Origin: an uncultured Ectothiorhodospiraceae bacterium
Lineage (GTDB): Bacteria > Pseudomonadota > Gammaproteobacteria > Nevskiales > Oceanococcaceae
Length of the DNA stretch: 64,000 bases
Assembly (NCBI GenBank): GCA_937141935.1
Contig: CAKZQS010000007.1
Span: 1 to 64,000 of the forward strand
Direction: 5' to 3'
This document shows positions 8,332-15,678 of this stretch, piece by piece. The position numbers and the translations under genes were made by a program. Under the pieces are notes generated by a model. The model did no database searches and was not told the DNA's origin. It saw nothing but the letters and a program-made list of their open reading frames with translations. Position 1 is the first letter of the stretch. Every line of letters starts with the position of its first letter.

Positions 8332-9423
8332 ATGGCCATTCGTTGCGGAATTGTCGGCCTGCCGAACGTGGGCAAATCCACGCTGTTCAACGCGCTGACC
8401 AAGGCGGGCATTGCCGCCGAGAACTACCCCTTCTGCACCATCGACCCCAACGTGGGCATCGTGCCGGTGCCCGACCCGCGCCTGCAGGCGCTGGCCGGCA
8501 TCGTCAAGCCGCAGAAAATCCTCCCCGCGACCTGCGAGTTCGTGGACATCGCCGGGCTGGTGGCCGGGGCTTCGAAGGGCGAGGGCCTGGGCAACCAGTT
8601 CCTCGGCCACATCCGCGAGACCCACGCCATCGCCCATGTCGTGCGCTGCTTCGAGGACGACGACGTCATTCACGTCTCCGGCAACATCGGCCCAGTGCGC
8701 GACGCCGAGGTCATCAACACCGAGCTGGTGCTGGCCGACCTGGACGTGGTCAGCCGCACCCGCGATCGCACGCAAAAGGTCGCCAAGAGCGGCGACAAGA
8801 CGGCCCGCGCCCGCCTGGCGCTGCTTGAGCGCCTGTACGCGCACATGGACGAGGGCAACCCCGCGCGCTCGGCCGAGCTGTCCGACGACGAGCGCTTCGC
8901 GCTGCGCGACCTGAACCTGCTGACGCTCAAGCCGGTGCTCTACGTGGCCAACGTCGCCGAGGATGGCTTCAGCGACAACCCGCTGCTGGATGCCGTGCAC
9001 GAGCTGGCCGCGCGCGAAGGCGCCGAAGTCGTCGCCGTTTGTGGCGCCATCGAGGCCGAGCTGGCCACGCTGGACGAGGAGGAGCAGGGCGAGTTTCTGG
9101 CTGAGCTGGGCCTGGACGAGCCCGGCCTGAACCGCCTGATTCGCGCCGCCTACCGCCTGCTTGGTCTGCAGACCTACTTCACCGCCGGCGAGAAGGAAGT
9201 GCGGGCCTGGGCCGTGCGCGCCGGTGCCACCGCGCCGCAGGCGGCCGGCGTCATCCACACCGACTTCGAAAAAGGCTTTATCCGCGCCGAGGTGGTGGCC
9301 TATGCCGACTATATCGCCTGCGGCGGCGAGGGCAAGGCCAAGGAGGCCGGCAAGTGGCGGCTGGAGGGCAAGGACTACCTTGTGGCCGAAGGCGACGTGA
9401 TGCACTTCCGCTTCAACGTCTGA
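8332..9423 (+). CDS. ychF: Redox-regulated ATPase YchF (Obg family)
   Basis: A ribosome-associated P-loop ATPase of the Obg/OLA1 class. The product has 363 residues. The G1 motif GLPNVGKS is at residues 8-15 and the G3-like DIAGLV follows, with a helical insert in the middle and a TGS domain at the C-terminus ([15 protein letters not shown]). GAGGGAA precedes the ATG. The gene follows pth as in most gammaproteobacteria. Confidence 0.97.
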   Translation: MAIRCGIVGLPNVGKSTLFNALTKAGIAAENYPFCTIDPNVGIVPVPDPRLQALAGIVKPQKILPATCEFVDIAGLVAGASKGEGLGNQFLGHIRETHAIAHVVRCFEDDDVIHVSGNIGPVRDAEVINTELVLADLDVVSRTRDRTQKVAKSGDKTARARLALLERLYAHMDEGNPARSAELSDDERFALRDLNLLTLKPVLYVANVAEDGFSDNPLLDAVHELAAREGAEVVAVCGAIEAELATLDEEEQGEFLAELGLDEPGLNRLIRAAYRLLGLQTYFTAGEKEVRAWAVRAGATAPQAAGVIHTDFEKGFIRAEVVAYADYIACGGEGKAKEAGKWRLEGKDYLVAEGDVMHFRFNV

Positions 9424-9462
9424 GGCTTCGGGTCGGCGCCGGTGCCGGCCGCAGGCTCAAAC

Positions 9463-9491
9463 TTTACCTGCCGCGGTGCTAGCGCTAAAAT
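9463..9491 (+). promoter_or_regulatory. tRNA-Met promoter
   Basis: TTTACC (9463-9468), a 17-base spacer and TAAAAT (9486-9491), followed by the GC-rich discriminator GCTCGGC. It stands 24 bases before the mature tRNA. Confidence 0.65.
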
Positions 9492-9515
9492 GCTCGGCTT
9501 GCCGGCAGGCCTCGT

Positions 9516-9592
9516 GGCTACGTAGCTCAGCTGGTTAGAGCACAGCACTCATAATGCTGGGGTCGGTGGTTCAAGTCCACCCGTAGCCACCA
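9516..9592 (+). tRNA. tRNA-Met (elongator, anticodon CAT)
   Basis: Acceptor GGCTACG (9516-9522) pairs with CGTAGCC (9582-9588), discriminator A, encoded CCA at 9590-9592. The anticodon stem CAGCA/TGCTG encloses CTCATAA, with CAT at 9550-9552. The sequence closely resembles E. coli metT and starts with a normal G-C acceptor pair, so it is elongator rather than initiator. Its 3' part from 9548 is the left attachment site of an integrative element, and the gene is intact. Confidence 0.97.
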
Positions 9593-9593
9593 T
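9548..9593 (+). repeat. attL: 46-bp direct repeat in tRNA-Met
   Basis: It runs from the anticodon loop through the encoded CCA plus one T, and is identical over 46 bases to 15396-15441. The flanking bases differ on both sides (A versus G upstream, C versus T downstream). This is a typical core for a tRNA-targeting tyrosine integrase. Confidence 0.93.
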
Positions 9594-9614
9594 CAATACA
9601 AGCACTTAGCGTCG

Positions 9615-10640
9615 TCAGGCGACCTTCGCGCTCGGCTGTGTGCCAAAGTTGTGCCCGTGCACTGGCACAATCCGCTCGGAATGATCGACCAAATGCGCCG
9701 CCGACAGGTGCGCATATCGCCGGACCATCTCGAAGGTCGACCAGCCGCCCATCTCCTGCAGAACATGCAACGGCGTTCCCGCTTGCACGTGCCATGACGC
9801 CCAGGTGTGGCGCAGGTCGTGCCAGCGAAATCCGTCGAGCCCTGCCAGACGCACGGCGCGCCGCCAGGCCTTGGTGTTGACCTGCCATACAGGCTGACCG
9901 GCGTAGCTGAACACGTACTGATCGTGTTCCCCGATCTGCCTGGATAGCACCGCCATCGCCTCGGCATTGAGCGGCACCGCGATCGCTCGCTTGGCCTTGG
10001 CCTGGTCGGCATGGACCCAGCAACAGCGCCGGTCCATATCGACGTCGGCCCATTCCAGCCGGCAGACATTGCGTTGCCGCAAGCCTGTCGCCAAGCCAAA
10101 CCGCGCCATCGCGGCTTGATGGGGGGGAAGGTGCGACATCAGCACTTCGGCCTGCTCGCGCGTGACCCAGCACACCCGCTGGCTGCGAACCACGAACATC
10201 GGCACTTTCGGTGCACGGTCGATCCATTCCCACTCATCTCGCGCCCGTCGCAGCACCGCCCGAATCACGGCCATGTAGCGGTTGGCGTTCGCCTTGGTGG
10301 TCTGCTTCGCCTTGCTGTCCGCCATCCGGGACAGCAGGTCGCGGTCAATGTCCCGCAACCGTTTGCCCCGCAGCCAGCGGTCGGCCCAGCGAAAGACCAG
10401 CTGGTCCTTATCAAACGATGATTTGTGGCTCTTCTCTTTGAGCCATTTCACCACCGCCTCTTCCCATTGGCGATCCGGGCGATCCCCCAGGCGATGAACC
10501 CGCCACAGATCGGCCTTCAGCCGGTCGTGGTACTCCTGCGCGGCTTCCCGGTCGGAAGTCCCAGAAGAGCGGCGTACTCGCTCGCCGGAGGGGGCCGTGA
10601 ACCGGACCCACCAGACTTCACCGCGTTTGAACAATGACAT
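9615..10640 (-). CDS. int: Tyrosine integrase
   Basis: A site-specific recombinase expected to integrate and excise the element at tRNA-Met. The 341-residue product has an N-terminal arm-binding region, a SAM-like core-binding domain (about 57-150) and a catalytic domain. Visible catalytic residues are Arg188 (ATGLRQRN), His274 and Arg277 (WHDLRHTWASWH), Trp300 (GGWS) and the nucleophile Tyr309 (VRRYAHLS). The ATG at 10640 is preceded by GGAGAG at a good distance; a TTG two codons earlier is too close to that site. The stop lies 22 bases from the edge of attL. Confidence 0.94.
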   Translation of the reverse strand: MSLFKRGEVWWVRFTAPSGERVRRSSGTSDREAAQEYHDRLKADLWRVHRLGDRPDRQWEEAVVKWLKEKSHKSSFDKDQLVFRWADRWLRGKRLRDIDRDLLSRMADSKAKQTTKANANRYMAVIRAVLRRARDEWEWIDRAPKVPMFVVRSQRVCWVTREQAEVLMSHLPPHQAAMARFGLATGLRQRNVCRLEWADVDMDRRCCWVHADQAKAKRAIAVPLNAEAMAVLSRQIGEHDQYVFSYAGQPVWQVNTKAWRRAVRLAGLDGFRWHDLRHTWASWHVQAGTPLHVLQEMGGWSTFEMVRRYAHLSAAHLVDHSERIVPVHGHNFGTQPSAKVA

Positions 10641-10870
10641 AAGCAACTCTCCGTGCTTGTGCCACCTCGCGGCGCCTGTCGAGGAGCAGAGTAGAGCGAG
10701 CGCAGGTAGGCGACAAGGTCCGCCTCGAGAAACACCCAGCTCTTGCCGGGCTTTGCGCCAGGGACGCGGCCTTGGCGTGCGTACTCGCGCAGCACCACCG
10801 GGTGAAGACGCAGGAACGTCGCGGCTTCCTCAGCCGACAGGGTGCGGTGGCCATGATCAGAGTCCGTCAT
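10517..10870 (-). CDS. Excisionase-like helix-turn-helix protein
   Basis: A 117-residue product whose first 60 residues look like the MerR/AlpA-type winged helix of excisionases: LSAEEAATFLRLHPVVLREY, then RVPGAKPGKSWVF and a final helix. The rest is low-complexity and overlaps the integrase gene by 124 bases, so it is probably a dispensable tail. Its ATG overlaps the rep stop by 14 bases, which suggests coupled translation. Likely role: a directionality factor for excision or a regulator of int. The function is inferred from domain type and position. Confidence 0.7.
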   Translation of the reverse strand: MTDSDHGHRTLSAEEAATFLRLHPVVLREYARQGRVPGAKPGKSWVFLEADLVAYLRSLYSAPRQAPRGGTSTESCLCHCSNAVKSGGSGSRPPPASEYAALLGLPTGKPRRSTTTG

Positions 10871-12188
10871 CGCTGCGAGTCCGCTTTTGGGTCACACGTC
10901 GCTGTGCCGCGCGCCTCGCCGTCTTGCTGCGTTGTGCCGCTGTGTGGGCGACGCTAGCGAATGGTTTGCCGGCCTTCGTCGCCTTCAGTGCGGCCTCATC
11001 AAACAGAAGGCTCTCCGTCGGTACACCGCGATACCGCGCGATAGGCGCAAGCCCTTCGAGCATCTCTTGATAGAGCGCCGAAAGTGCATCGCCACCTTCG
11101 GCCATCAGTCGTACCGCCATGAAGCTTGTGAGCGCGCTACGGGCCTGCCGTATCGCGTAGTCAGCAGACGGCTGATAGACAGGTGCGTTTCGCGCGACAG
11201 GCTGGCCTATATCCTCCGGCCACGGGACTTGCGACAGGGCGGACCAAACAGGGTGAAGCCGCCACCGGCAGCGCTTGGAGTCGCTCGGGCTAGGAACGAC
11301 AAGCCGGAGCCAATCGACGGTGAGGTACGTCCAGATCGACCCACAGCAGGGCTTGAGATCGTCCCAAGTCTGGATCTTCAGGCCGTTAAGAAAATCTTTA
11401 CGGGCCTCGAACTCCTGCCGATAGACCTGTGATTCCCTGTCCCAGCCGTTCTTCCGCCAGAGGCCGATGAGCTCAGGACGTTGAAGGCCCTTCGCTCGCA
11501 TTTCTAGGCATTTGTTGTACAGGCGGGCCGAGAGCGTCCCGCGTGCGCCAATGGTCCAGCCGGAACCGACGCCGCGCTCGGAATAGCGCGCGATCTTCGA
11601 AGCGTGCGTTAGCCAGCATTCTTCGTCCCAGCTCAGCAGGTCCCAATCGGCGGTAAAGTCGACACAAAGGTCCGCTCGGGAGATCCAGTACGCCGGCTCC
11701 GCGCCCGCGCCCAGGTCGCGAAGAATGCCCCCCAATGCCTTGAGTGCCGACTCGACCCCATGCTCGGTGAGGAAGTGACTACGAACCTGGACTGAGGCCA
11801 GGGGCATAGAGTTCGAGGCGGACGAGGAAACCTGGAGATGGAAGTCGGCGTGGCTGAGCACGAACTTAAATCGTCGCGCGCCGCGGTCGAGGACGTGAAA
11901 GTCGAGCCCACCGAGTTCGATCAACGCCAGGGACTGTTCGCCCTTGTCCGGGGAAGCTGACCTGGCCTTGAGCTGAGAGAGAACCGCATCGAGGTCCTCG
12001 GGCAAGTCTCCAGGGTAGGAGAGGTATAGCGAGTCCACGCCTTGGTGAAGGAGGGTGATCGGACTCTTGTCCTGGGAGGGTGCTGTGTTACTAGGCGGCG
12101 CACCCGTCTCACCCCGAGCGGCGCGGTCGCGGCTGCCGCCGCGATCCGAGCCGCCCGTGGCGACGTGAGGGGTCTTTCGATCTGACAT
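10857..12188 (-). CDS. Rep_trans-like replication initiation protein
   Basis: A 443-residue protein resembling the replication initiation factors of rolling-circle plasmids and of small integrative elements (Tn916 Orf20/NicK type). Residues 1-45 are a charged, disordered leader. GVDSLYLSY (50-58), ISRADLCVDF (169-178), ARLYNKCLEMRAKG (221-234, with Tyr224 as candidate nicking residue) and YRQEFEARKDFL (256-267) follow the family pattern. The C-terminus is basic. AGGAG lies eight bases before the ATG but inside a strong hairpin. It probably nicks an origin for replication or mobilisation of the excised circle. The family call comes from motifs read by eye. Confidence 0.72.
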   Translation of the reverse strand: MSDRKTPHVATGGSDRGGSRDRAARGETGAPPSNTAPSQDKSPITLLHQGVDSLYLSYPGDLPEDLDAVLSQLKARSASPDKGEQSLALIELGGLDFHVLDRGARRFKFVLSHADFHLQVSSSASNSMPLASVQVRSHFLTEHGVESALKALGGILRDLGAGAEPAYWISRADLCVDFTADWDLLSWDEECWLTHASKIARYSERGVGSGWTIGARGTLSARLYNKCLEMRAKGLQRPELIGLWRKNGWDRESQVYRQEFEARKDFLNGLKIQTWDDLKPCCGSIWTYLTVDWLRLVVPSPSDSKRCRWRLHPVWSALSQVPWPEDIGQPVARNAPVYQPSADYAIRQARSALTSFMAVRLMAEGGDALSALYQEMLEGLAPIARYRGVPTESLLFDEAALKATKAGKPFASVAHTAAQRSKTARRAAQRRVTQKRTRSDDGL

Positions 12189-12223
12189 TTGGCAGCTCCT
12201 GCCGTGGCGAAGGAGCTACCAAA
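12186..12223 (-). promoter_or_regulatory. Hairpin hiding the rep ribosome-binding site
   Basis: On the minus-strand RNA, UUUGG-U-AGCUCCU (12223-12211) can pair with AGGAGCU-G-CCAAA (12200-12188): 12 Watson-Crick pairs plus one G-U, around a 10-base loop. The AGGAG ribosome-binding site is in the stem and the A of AUG is its last paired base. The G-U pair forms only in the rep-sense RNA; on the other strand it is a C-A mismatch. Confidence 0.7.
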
Positions 12224-12241
12224 GCTATGCACGAGTCCGCG

Positions 12242-13120
12242 CTAGGTCAGCGAAAAAATGTCTACGGGATTTTTCTCGATCTCGCGCTTCCAATTCAAGA
12301 TATTGCGCCAGAGGGCGGCACTTCGATCCGAAGCAGACGCGTCAGACGGGGCGGTCCCTCGGTACAACCGTGCGGTCTCAGAAAAAATCGCTGTGGCGCT
12401 GGCACGGTCGAGGCGGTCAAGTTGCCGTGACTGATGCATGAGGATGAGAACTAAGCGCGGCGTGGAGTACTCCCGCCGACCAAACGGAAGCGGGGAACGA
12501 AGTGCTGACGAAAGACAATTTAGGACATGGCGATGCCGGCATAGTGAGGCAGCTACCAAAACATTCCGCAGCGGCGGCACGAGTAGCACACAGGGGTCCA
12601 CGCGGACAACGAGAGACAAGCAGCTAAGATCGCCTCTTTTGGCACGCTCGAGAAGCCCATACATCGTGCGACCAGCTAGGGCAGCGCGGAGATGGCCAAT
12701 CAGCGGGGCAAACGCTGCCAACTTCATAGCGTCAGTCCCGCTGACGAATGCGCGATCGATCAGCGTGGGCTGACGGCGCGCGAGTCGAGCCAGCGATTCG
12801 CTAATCCCTGCTGGTGTCAAAACTATCGTAGCGCTAGGGCAAAGCAAGAAGAACCCAGCTAGCGAGAGCTGAAATGAGCGCTTTGCTGGAAGGCGATACA
12901 CGTGAGCCCACCAAGCCGGAAATCGCTGAGCCGCCTCGAATACTGCGTCGGAATCAGTAGCAGCTGCCGCCGCCAGTTCTGCATAGCCCTGATTCAGGAC
13001 GTCCACGCCTTGCTCCAGAGCCACAGCAATCTGCGCCCACCCCCTTATCCACTCAGGGCCAGCCCTACCCCGTGCGCGCTCTTCAGCTGCACGCGCCGAG
13101 ACTCGTGGTCGACTCACCAA
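12242..13120 (-). CDS. Cargo protein D, unknown function
   Basis: A 292-residue protein that I do not recognise. It is rich in Arg, Ala and Leu, looks mainly helical, and has two moderately hydrophobic stretches (about 80-105, with LSLAGFFLLCPSATIVL, and about 168-192, with SLVVRVDPCVLLVPPLRNVLVAASL) that could be buried or membrane-associated. There is no signal peptide or catalytic motif. Start: TTG at 13120, with GAGG eight bases upstream formed over the stop of the preceding gene; GTG at 13117 is the alternative. It is last in a four-gene overlapping series, so probably part of the same system. Lower GC than the host suggests transfer. Confidence 0.6.
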   Translation of the reverse strand: MVSRPRVSARAAEERARGRAGPEWIRGWAQIAVALEQGVDVLNQGYAELAAAAATDSDAVFEAAQRFPAWWAHVYRLPAKRSFQLSLAGFFLLCPSATIVLTPAGISESLARLARRQPTLIDRAFVSGTDAMKLAAFAPLIGHLRAALAGRTMYGLLERAKRGDLSCLSLVVRVDPCVLLVPPLRNVLVAASLCRHRHVLNCLSSALRSPLPFGRREYSTPRLVLILMHQSRQLDRLDRASATAIFSETARLYRGTAPSDASASDRSAALWRNILNWKREIEKNPVDIFSLT

Positions 13121-13130
13121 GCGTTGTGCC

Positions 13131-13670
13131 TCAAGCCCGATTGGCCTCGCCGGTGGCGCGCAACCAAAAATGCGAAGCGCGGTTGCGCCACCAGCGAGTG
13201 GAGTAGCGGCTAATCATCTTGAGCCGCGCAGCCATGATCTCTGTACGCAGCGCGGGGTACGCGTCCCCGATTCGCTTGATCCTCGATATCTTCGCGGCAC
13301 TGTCAGCCGATGCTGCATCTTCGATGTCGATCAGGGCTGTATCGCTAAAATCTATCAGCAGACGGGAAATGTCCCCCGTCTTAATGGACTCATGCTTGGC
13401 GTGCTCAAACAAAAGATCGATGTTATGGCTCATGGAGATCAGCCGGGTCGCCTCGGAGTGAACGCGTTCGGCTTGCGAGTGATCCGCACCCCAAAAATCG
13501 ACCGCCCTATCATGGAACGACTCAACCGCACGAGAAAGTTCAGAAAAATACTCCCTTACCTCCGCGCGCCTTGCGGTGCGGCTAGAGTTCCAATAAGTGA
13601 ATGCCCACCCGGCGAGCGCTATGACTAGCAATACATTACTGGGGCCGCCCTTGATAGGAATTTCTGTCAC
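13131..13670 (-). CDS. Cargo protein C, membrane-anchored, unknown function
   Basis: A 179-residue protein with a single predicted membrane span at residues 12-27 (NVLLVIALAGWAFTYW), followed by a basic stop (RTARR) and a mainly helical cytoplasmic domain. No known motif is seen in the domain; it has several His, Glu and Asp residues but no clear active-site pattern. The GTG start overlaps the stop of cargo B as GTGA, showing tight coupling. The topology suggests an N-in membrane anchor with the domain facing the cytoplasm, possibly the effector or sensor partner of the ATPase/STAS pair. The function is unknown. Confidence 0.65.
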   Translation of the reverse strand: MTEIPIKGGPSNVLLVIALAGWAFTYWNSSRTARRAEVREYFSELSRAVESFHDRAVDFWGADHSQAERVHSEATRLISMSHNIDLLFEHAKHESIKTGDISRLLIDFSDTALIDIEDAASADSAAKISRIKRIGDAYPALRTEIMAARLKMISRYSTRWWRNRASHFWLRATGEANRA

Positions 13671-14047
13671 CGAATCGCAGAGGTGTATTGCCGCTCCAAG
13701 GGCGCTCCCTTAGAAGAGCCGAACCTGGCTCTTTCAAGATGACGCATTATTTTGCGTTGGTTCCTCTCATTGCCTGGGGGAAACTCAAGCCTTTTGCAGA
13801 AATCATCTTTCGTAATATACCCGTGCCTTACCAGGCCGCCAAACGCCTCTTCCAAAAAGGAGGGCCCAAGGCCGGGGGTGCCCCGCAGATCCACAGTTAC
13901 TTTCTCATACGAATCGAGGGCAGGTTTTAGATACTCCTCACGAAAGCGCTCTCCATTATATTCATCATGGGCACTCTTCCGCCCGTACGGCGCCCTGCTG
14001 AAGTCTTCGGTAATTGAGATAAATATCTCGCGGCCCATAGTTTTCAC
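13667..14047 (-). CDS. Cargo protein B, STAS-like (DUF4325-type) protein
   Basis: A 126-residue protein matching the STAS-like DUF4325 pattern: ISITEDFSRAPYGRK at the start, then a polar segment with NGERFREEYLKPAL (31-44), the strand VTVDLRG (50-56), and the helix start GPSFLEEAFGGLVR (61-74). STAS folds are small switch domains, as in anti-sigma-factor antagonists; members of this family are often encoded next to GHKL-type ATPases, as here. The ATG overlaps the upstream stop as ATGA and its own stop overlaps the next start as GTGA. The family call is by eye, and the role within this operon is inferred. Confidence 0.75.
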   Translation of the reverse strand: MKTMGREIFISITEDFSRAPYGRKSAHDEYNGERFREEYLKPALDSYEKVTVDLRGTPGLGPSFLEEAFGGLVRHGYITKDDFCKRLEFPPGNERNQRKIMRHLERARFGSSKGAPLERQYTSAIR

Positions 14048-15102
14048 GAAGGCCTCCCGGGAAGAGGTATGCGAATCTGTATCAACGTCCCGTGAAACGA
14101 CCGGACATTGTCGGAGTGAACAGGCTCATGACCGCCACGGAAGTAGGCCCATCCGCGATTGCTGCGAATGTATAGCTCGGCGCCGCCGTCTTCGACCATC
14201 TCAGACATAATCGCGAAACCGTTGCCTCTTCCGCCGCTCCGTCGTTTTCTATTGTGCACGCTGTATTTATACGCGAGGACGATAAGCCAGGAGTCCGTCT
14301 TCGTTATGCGCGCAATTCGGGAAAACCGATCGATAATCCGAAAATCAGGATTTGTCGGGAACCTCTTTGGAATTCCTTGTCCTTTGTCAAAAATGACGAA
14401 ATTTATCCAGCTGTCGTCGGTATGGCCGAAGATCCACCAGCGATCAAGGTCGCGCTTGACGTAGTCCCGACGCTCAGGAGTTGCGTAGGCGTGTTCTTGC
14501 ACGTTTGCAGTAGCCTCCTGGATGGATTCGCTAAGATCCAACCACTGATCGTCATCCATAACGATCTGACCACCATAGAACGAACGATTCATTTTCCGGA
14601 ACAAGTCATGCATGTCCGGCTTCGTAGACCCCGTCTGCATAGGTATAACACCGTCTTGGGCTGTGTCCGGCGGAACAGATTTTCCGAGGCCACTCGCAGA
14701 CACCAAGTGCGACACCGATGTGCCTGACCTAGTACGGCACCTTACGAGGATAACCTTCCGTCGCAGCCCCCTAAGCACGTCTAGCTCCGCGTGAATCTTG
14801 ACAGCGGCCCCGGCGGTCATCTCGCTAGTTTGCCGTAGGTCCAGGTGAATCGTGATGCGCTTGCAGCGCGTGCGAACCCTGAGTACGGCACGTATCTGCT
14901 TGGTGACGCGGATCAGCTCGTCGACGCCCTCGTCAGTCATCAAGTCCAGCTGTCGGCCTACCGTAATCCTGACGTCCTCGCAATATTTGGCCCTCTGCCG
15001 CCGGCGGCGATCTTTGCGGGCTTGTTTGCGAGAGCGCGCCAACCATGCCCGGCGGACCTGGCGGTTGATGCTGGCACGTCTACTGATGTAGTGGCGTTTC
15101 AC
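14044..15102 (-). CDS. Cargo protein A, STAS-like plus histidine-kinase-type ATPase
   Basis: A 352-residue protein. Residues 1-40 are extremely basic (Arg/Lys rich), possibly nucleic-acid or membrane binding. Residues about 45-145 look STAS-like (ITIHLDLRQTSEMTAGAA). From about 180 there is a GHKL/HATPase domain: N box ESIQEATANVQEH (Glu196, Asn200), G1 box FDKGQG (Asp239, Gly241, Gly243), a glycine-rich ATP lid GGRGNG (290-295) and a closing FHGT (337-340). There is no phospho-accepting histidine domain or receiver, so it is more like an anti-sigma-type switch ATPase or a solitary GHKL ATPase. Start: GTG at 15102 with a distant GGAG; start uncertain. Confidence 0.75.
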   Translation of the reverse strand: MKRHYISRRASINRQVRRAWLARSRKQARKDRRRRQRAKYCEDVRITVGRQLDLMTDEGVDELIRVTKQIRAVLRVRTRCKRITIHLDLRQTSEMTAGAAVKIHAELDVLRGLRRKVILVRCRTRSGTSVSHLVSASGLGKSVPPDTAQDGVIPMQTGSTKPDMHDLFRKMNRSFYGGQIVMDDDQWLDLSESIQEATANVQEHAYATPERRDYVKRDLDRWWIFGHTDDSWINFVIFDKGQGIPKRFPTNPDFRIIDRFSRIARITKTDSWLIVLAYKYSVHNRKRRSGGRGNGFAIMSEMVEDGGAELYIRSNRGWAYFRGGHEPVHSDNVRSFHGTLIQIRIPLPGRPS

Positions 15103-15395
15103 TTAGATAGCGTACTCCGTGAATCCGCCTCCAACATCCGGCCGGCCAGCGAGGTTAGCCCTTGACTGCCTTTATCGGCAGCACAGCGGTCTCCGGTCAC
15201 CACGACCCAAGTGTGTACATGCCGAAGAGCTAGACCCGCTCGTCAGGTGAACGGTAGTGTCAAATGTGCAGGTGTTTACGTTGATTCAGCACTACATTTC
15301 GTTGAGTTCTGCCTGACTTCGAAACCGTTCCCTCAACAAAATGGCAGGCGCCGGAAGTGGCTGATTAAGAAGGGCAAAAAACCAATAAAATCAAG
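15103..15395. other. Right-end non-coding arm of the element
   Basis: 293 bases between the cargo operon and attR. I see no convincing gene. On the minus strand TTGACA occurs at 15263-15258, but no good -10 lies at the right spacing. The leftward cargo promoter must nevertheless lie here. Integrase arm-binding sites are also expected here but were not identified. Confidence 0.5.
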
Positions 15396-15441
15396 CTCAT
15401 AATGCTGGGGTCGGTGGTTCAAGTCCACCCGTAGCCACCAT
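15396..15441 (+). repeat. attR: second copy of the 46-bp tRNA-Met repeat
   Basis: A perfect copy of 9548-9593 (anticodon loop to CCA plus T). It is only the 3' part of the tRNA, with no 5' half, so it is not a working tRNA gene. It marks the right boundary of the element. Confidence 0.93.
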
Positions 15442-15678
15442 TCCTCCTGCACCAGCGCAGGTCGCCTCAGCAGGCCGCTAAAGCCGGCCGCCGCAACAGA
15501 CGCTCGCGGTCGCTGAGCTTGCACGGCGTGCCGCCACAGCCGGGTCACCTTGCCCTCACCGCTCAGGTTCCTCGGTTCCGTCGCCGGGCATGGCCGTCAA
15601 CCGGCGGCGCCATGCCCCTGCGCTGGATCTCCCTCCCGCGGGCATAATGCTGCCGCGGTCCGGACTCGGGGAGGGGGC

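Larger units (their letters stand above)
9594..15441. mobile_element. Integrative element in tRNA-Met (about 5.85 kb)
   Basis: Bounded by the 46-bp repeats at 9548-9593 and 15396-15441, with the integrase beside the tRNA. Seven genes, all on the minus strand: cargo A-D, rep, xis-like, int. The cargo part is clearly lower in GC than the host. Rep plus Int plus Xis resembles an integrated rolling-circle plasmid or a small mobilisable element. No conjugation genes or phage structural genes are seen, so transfer would need a helper. Confidence 0.88.

Noticed and set aside
15333-15548. Minus-strand frame containing WWLRVDLNHRP
   Set aside because: This phrase is the well-known false translation of a tRNA 3' end, here attR; it is not a protein.
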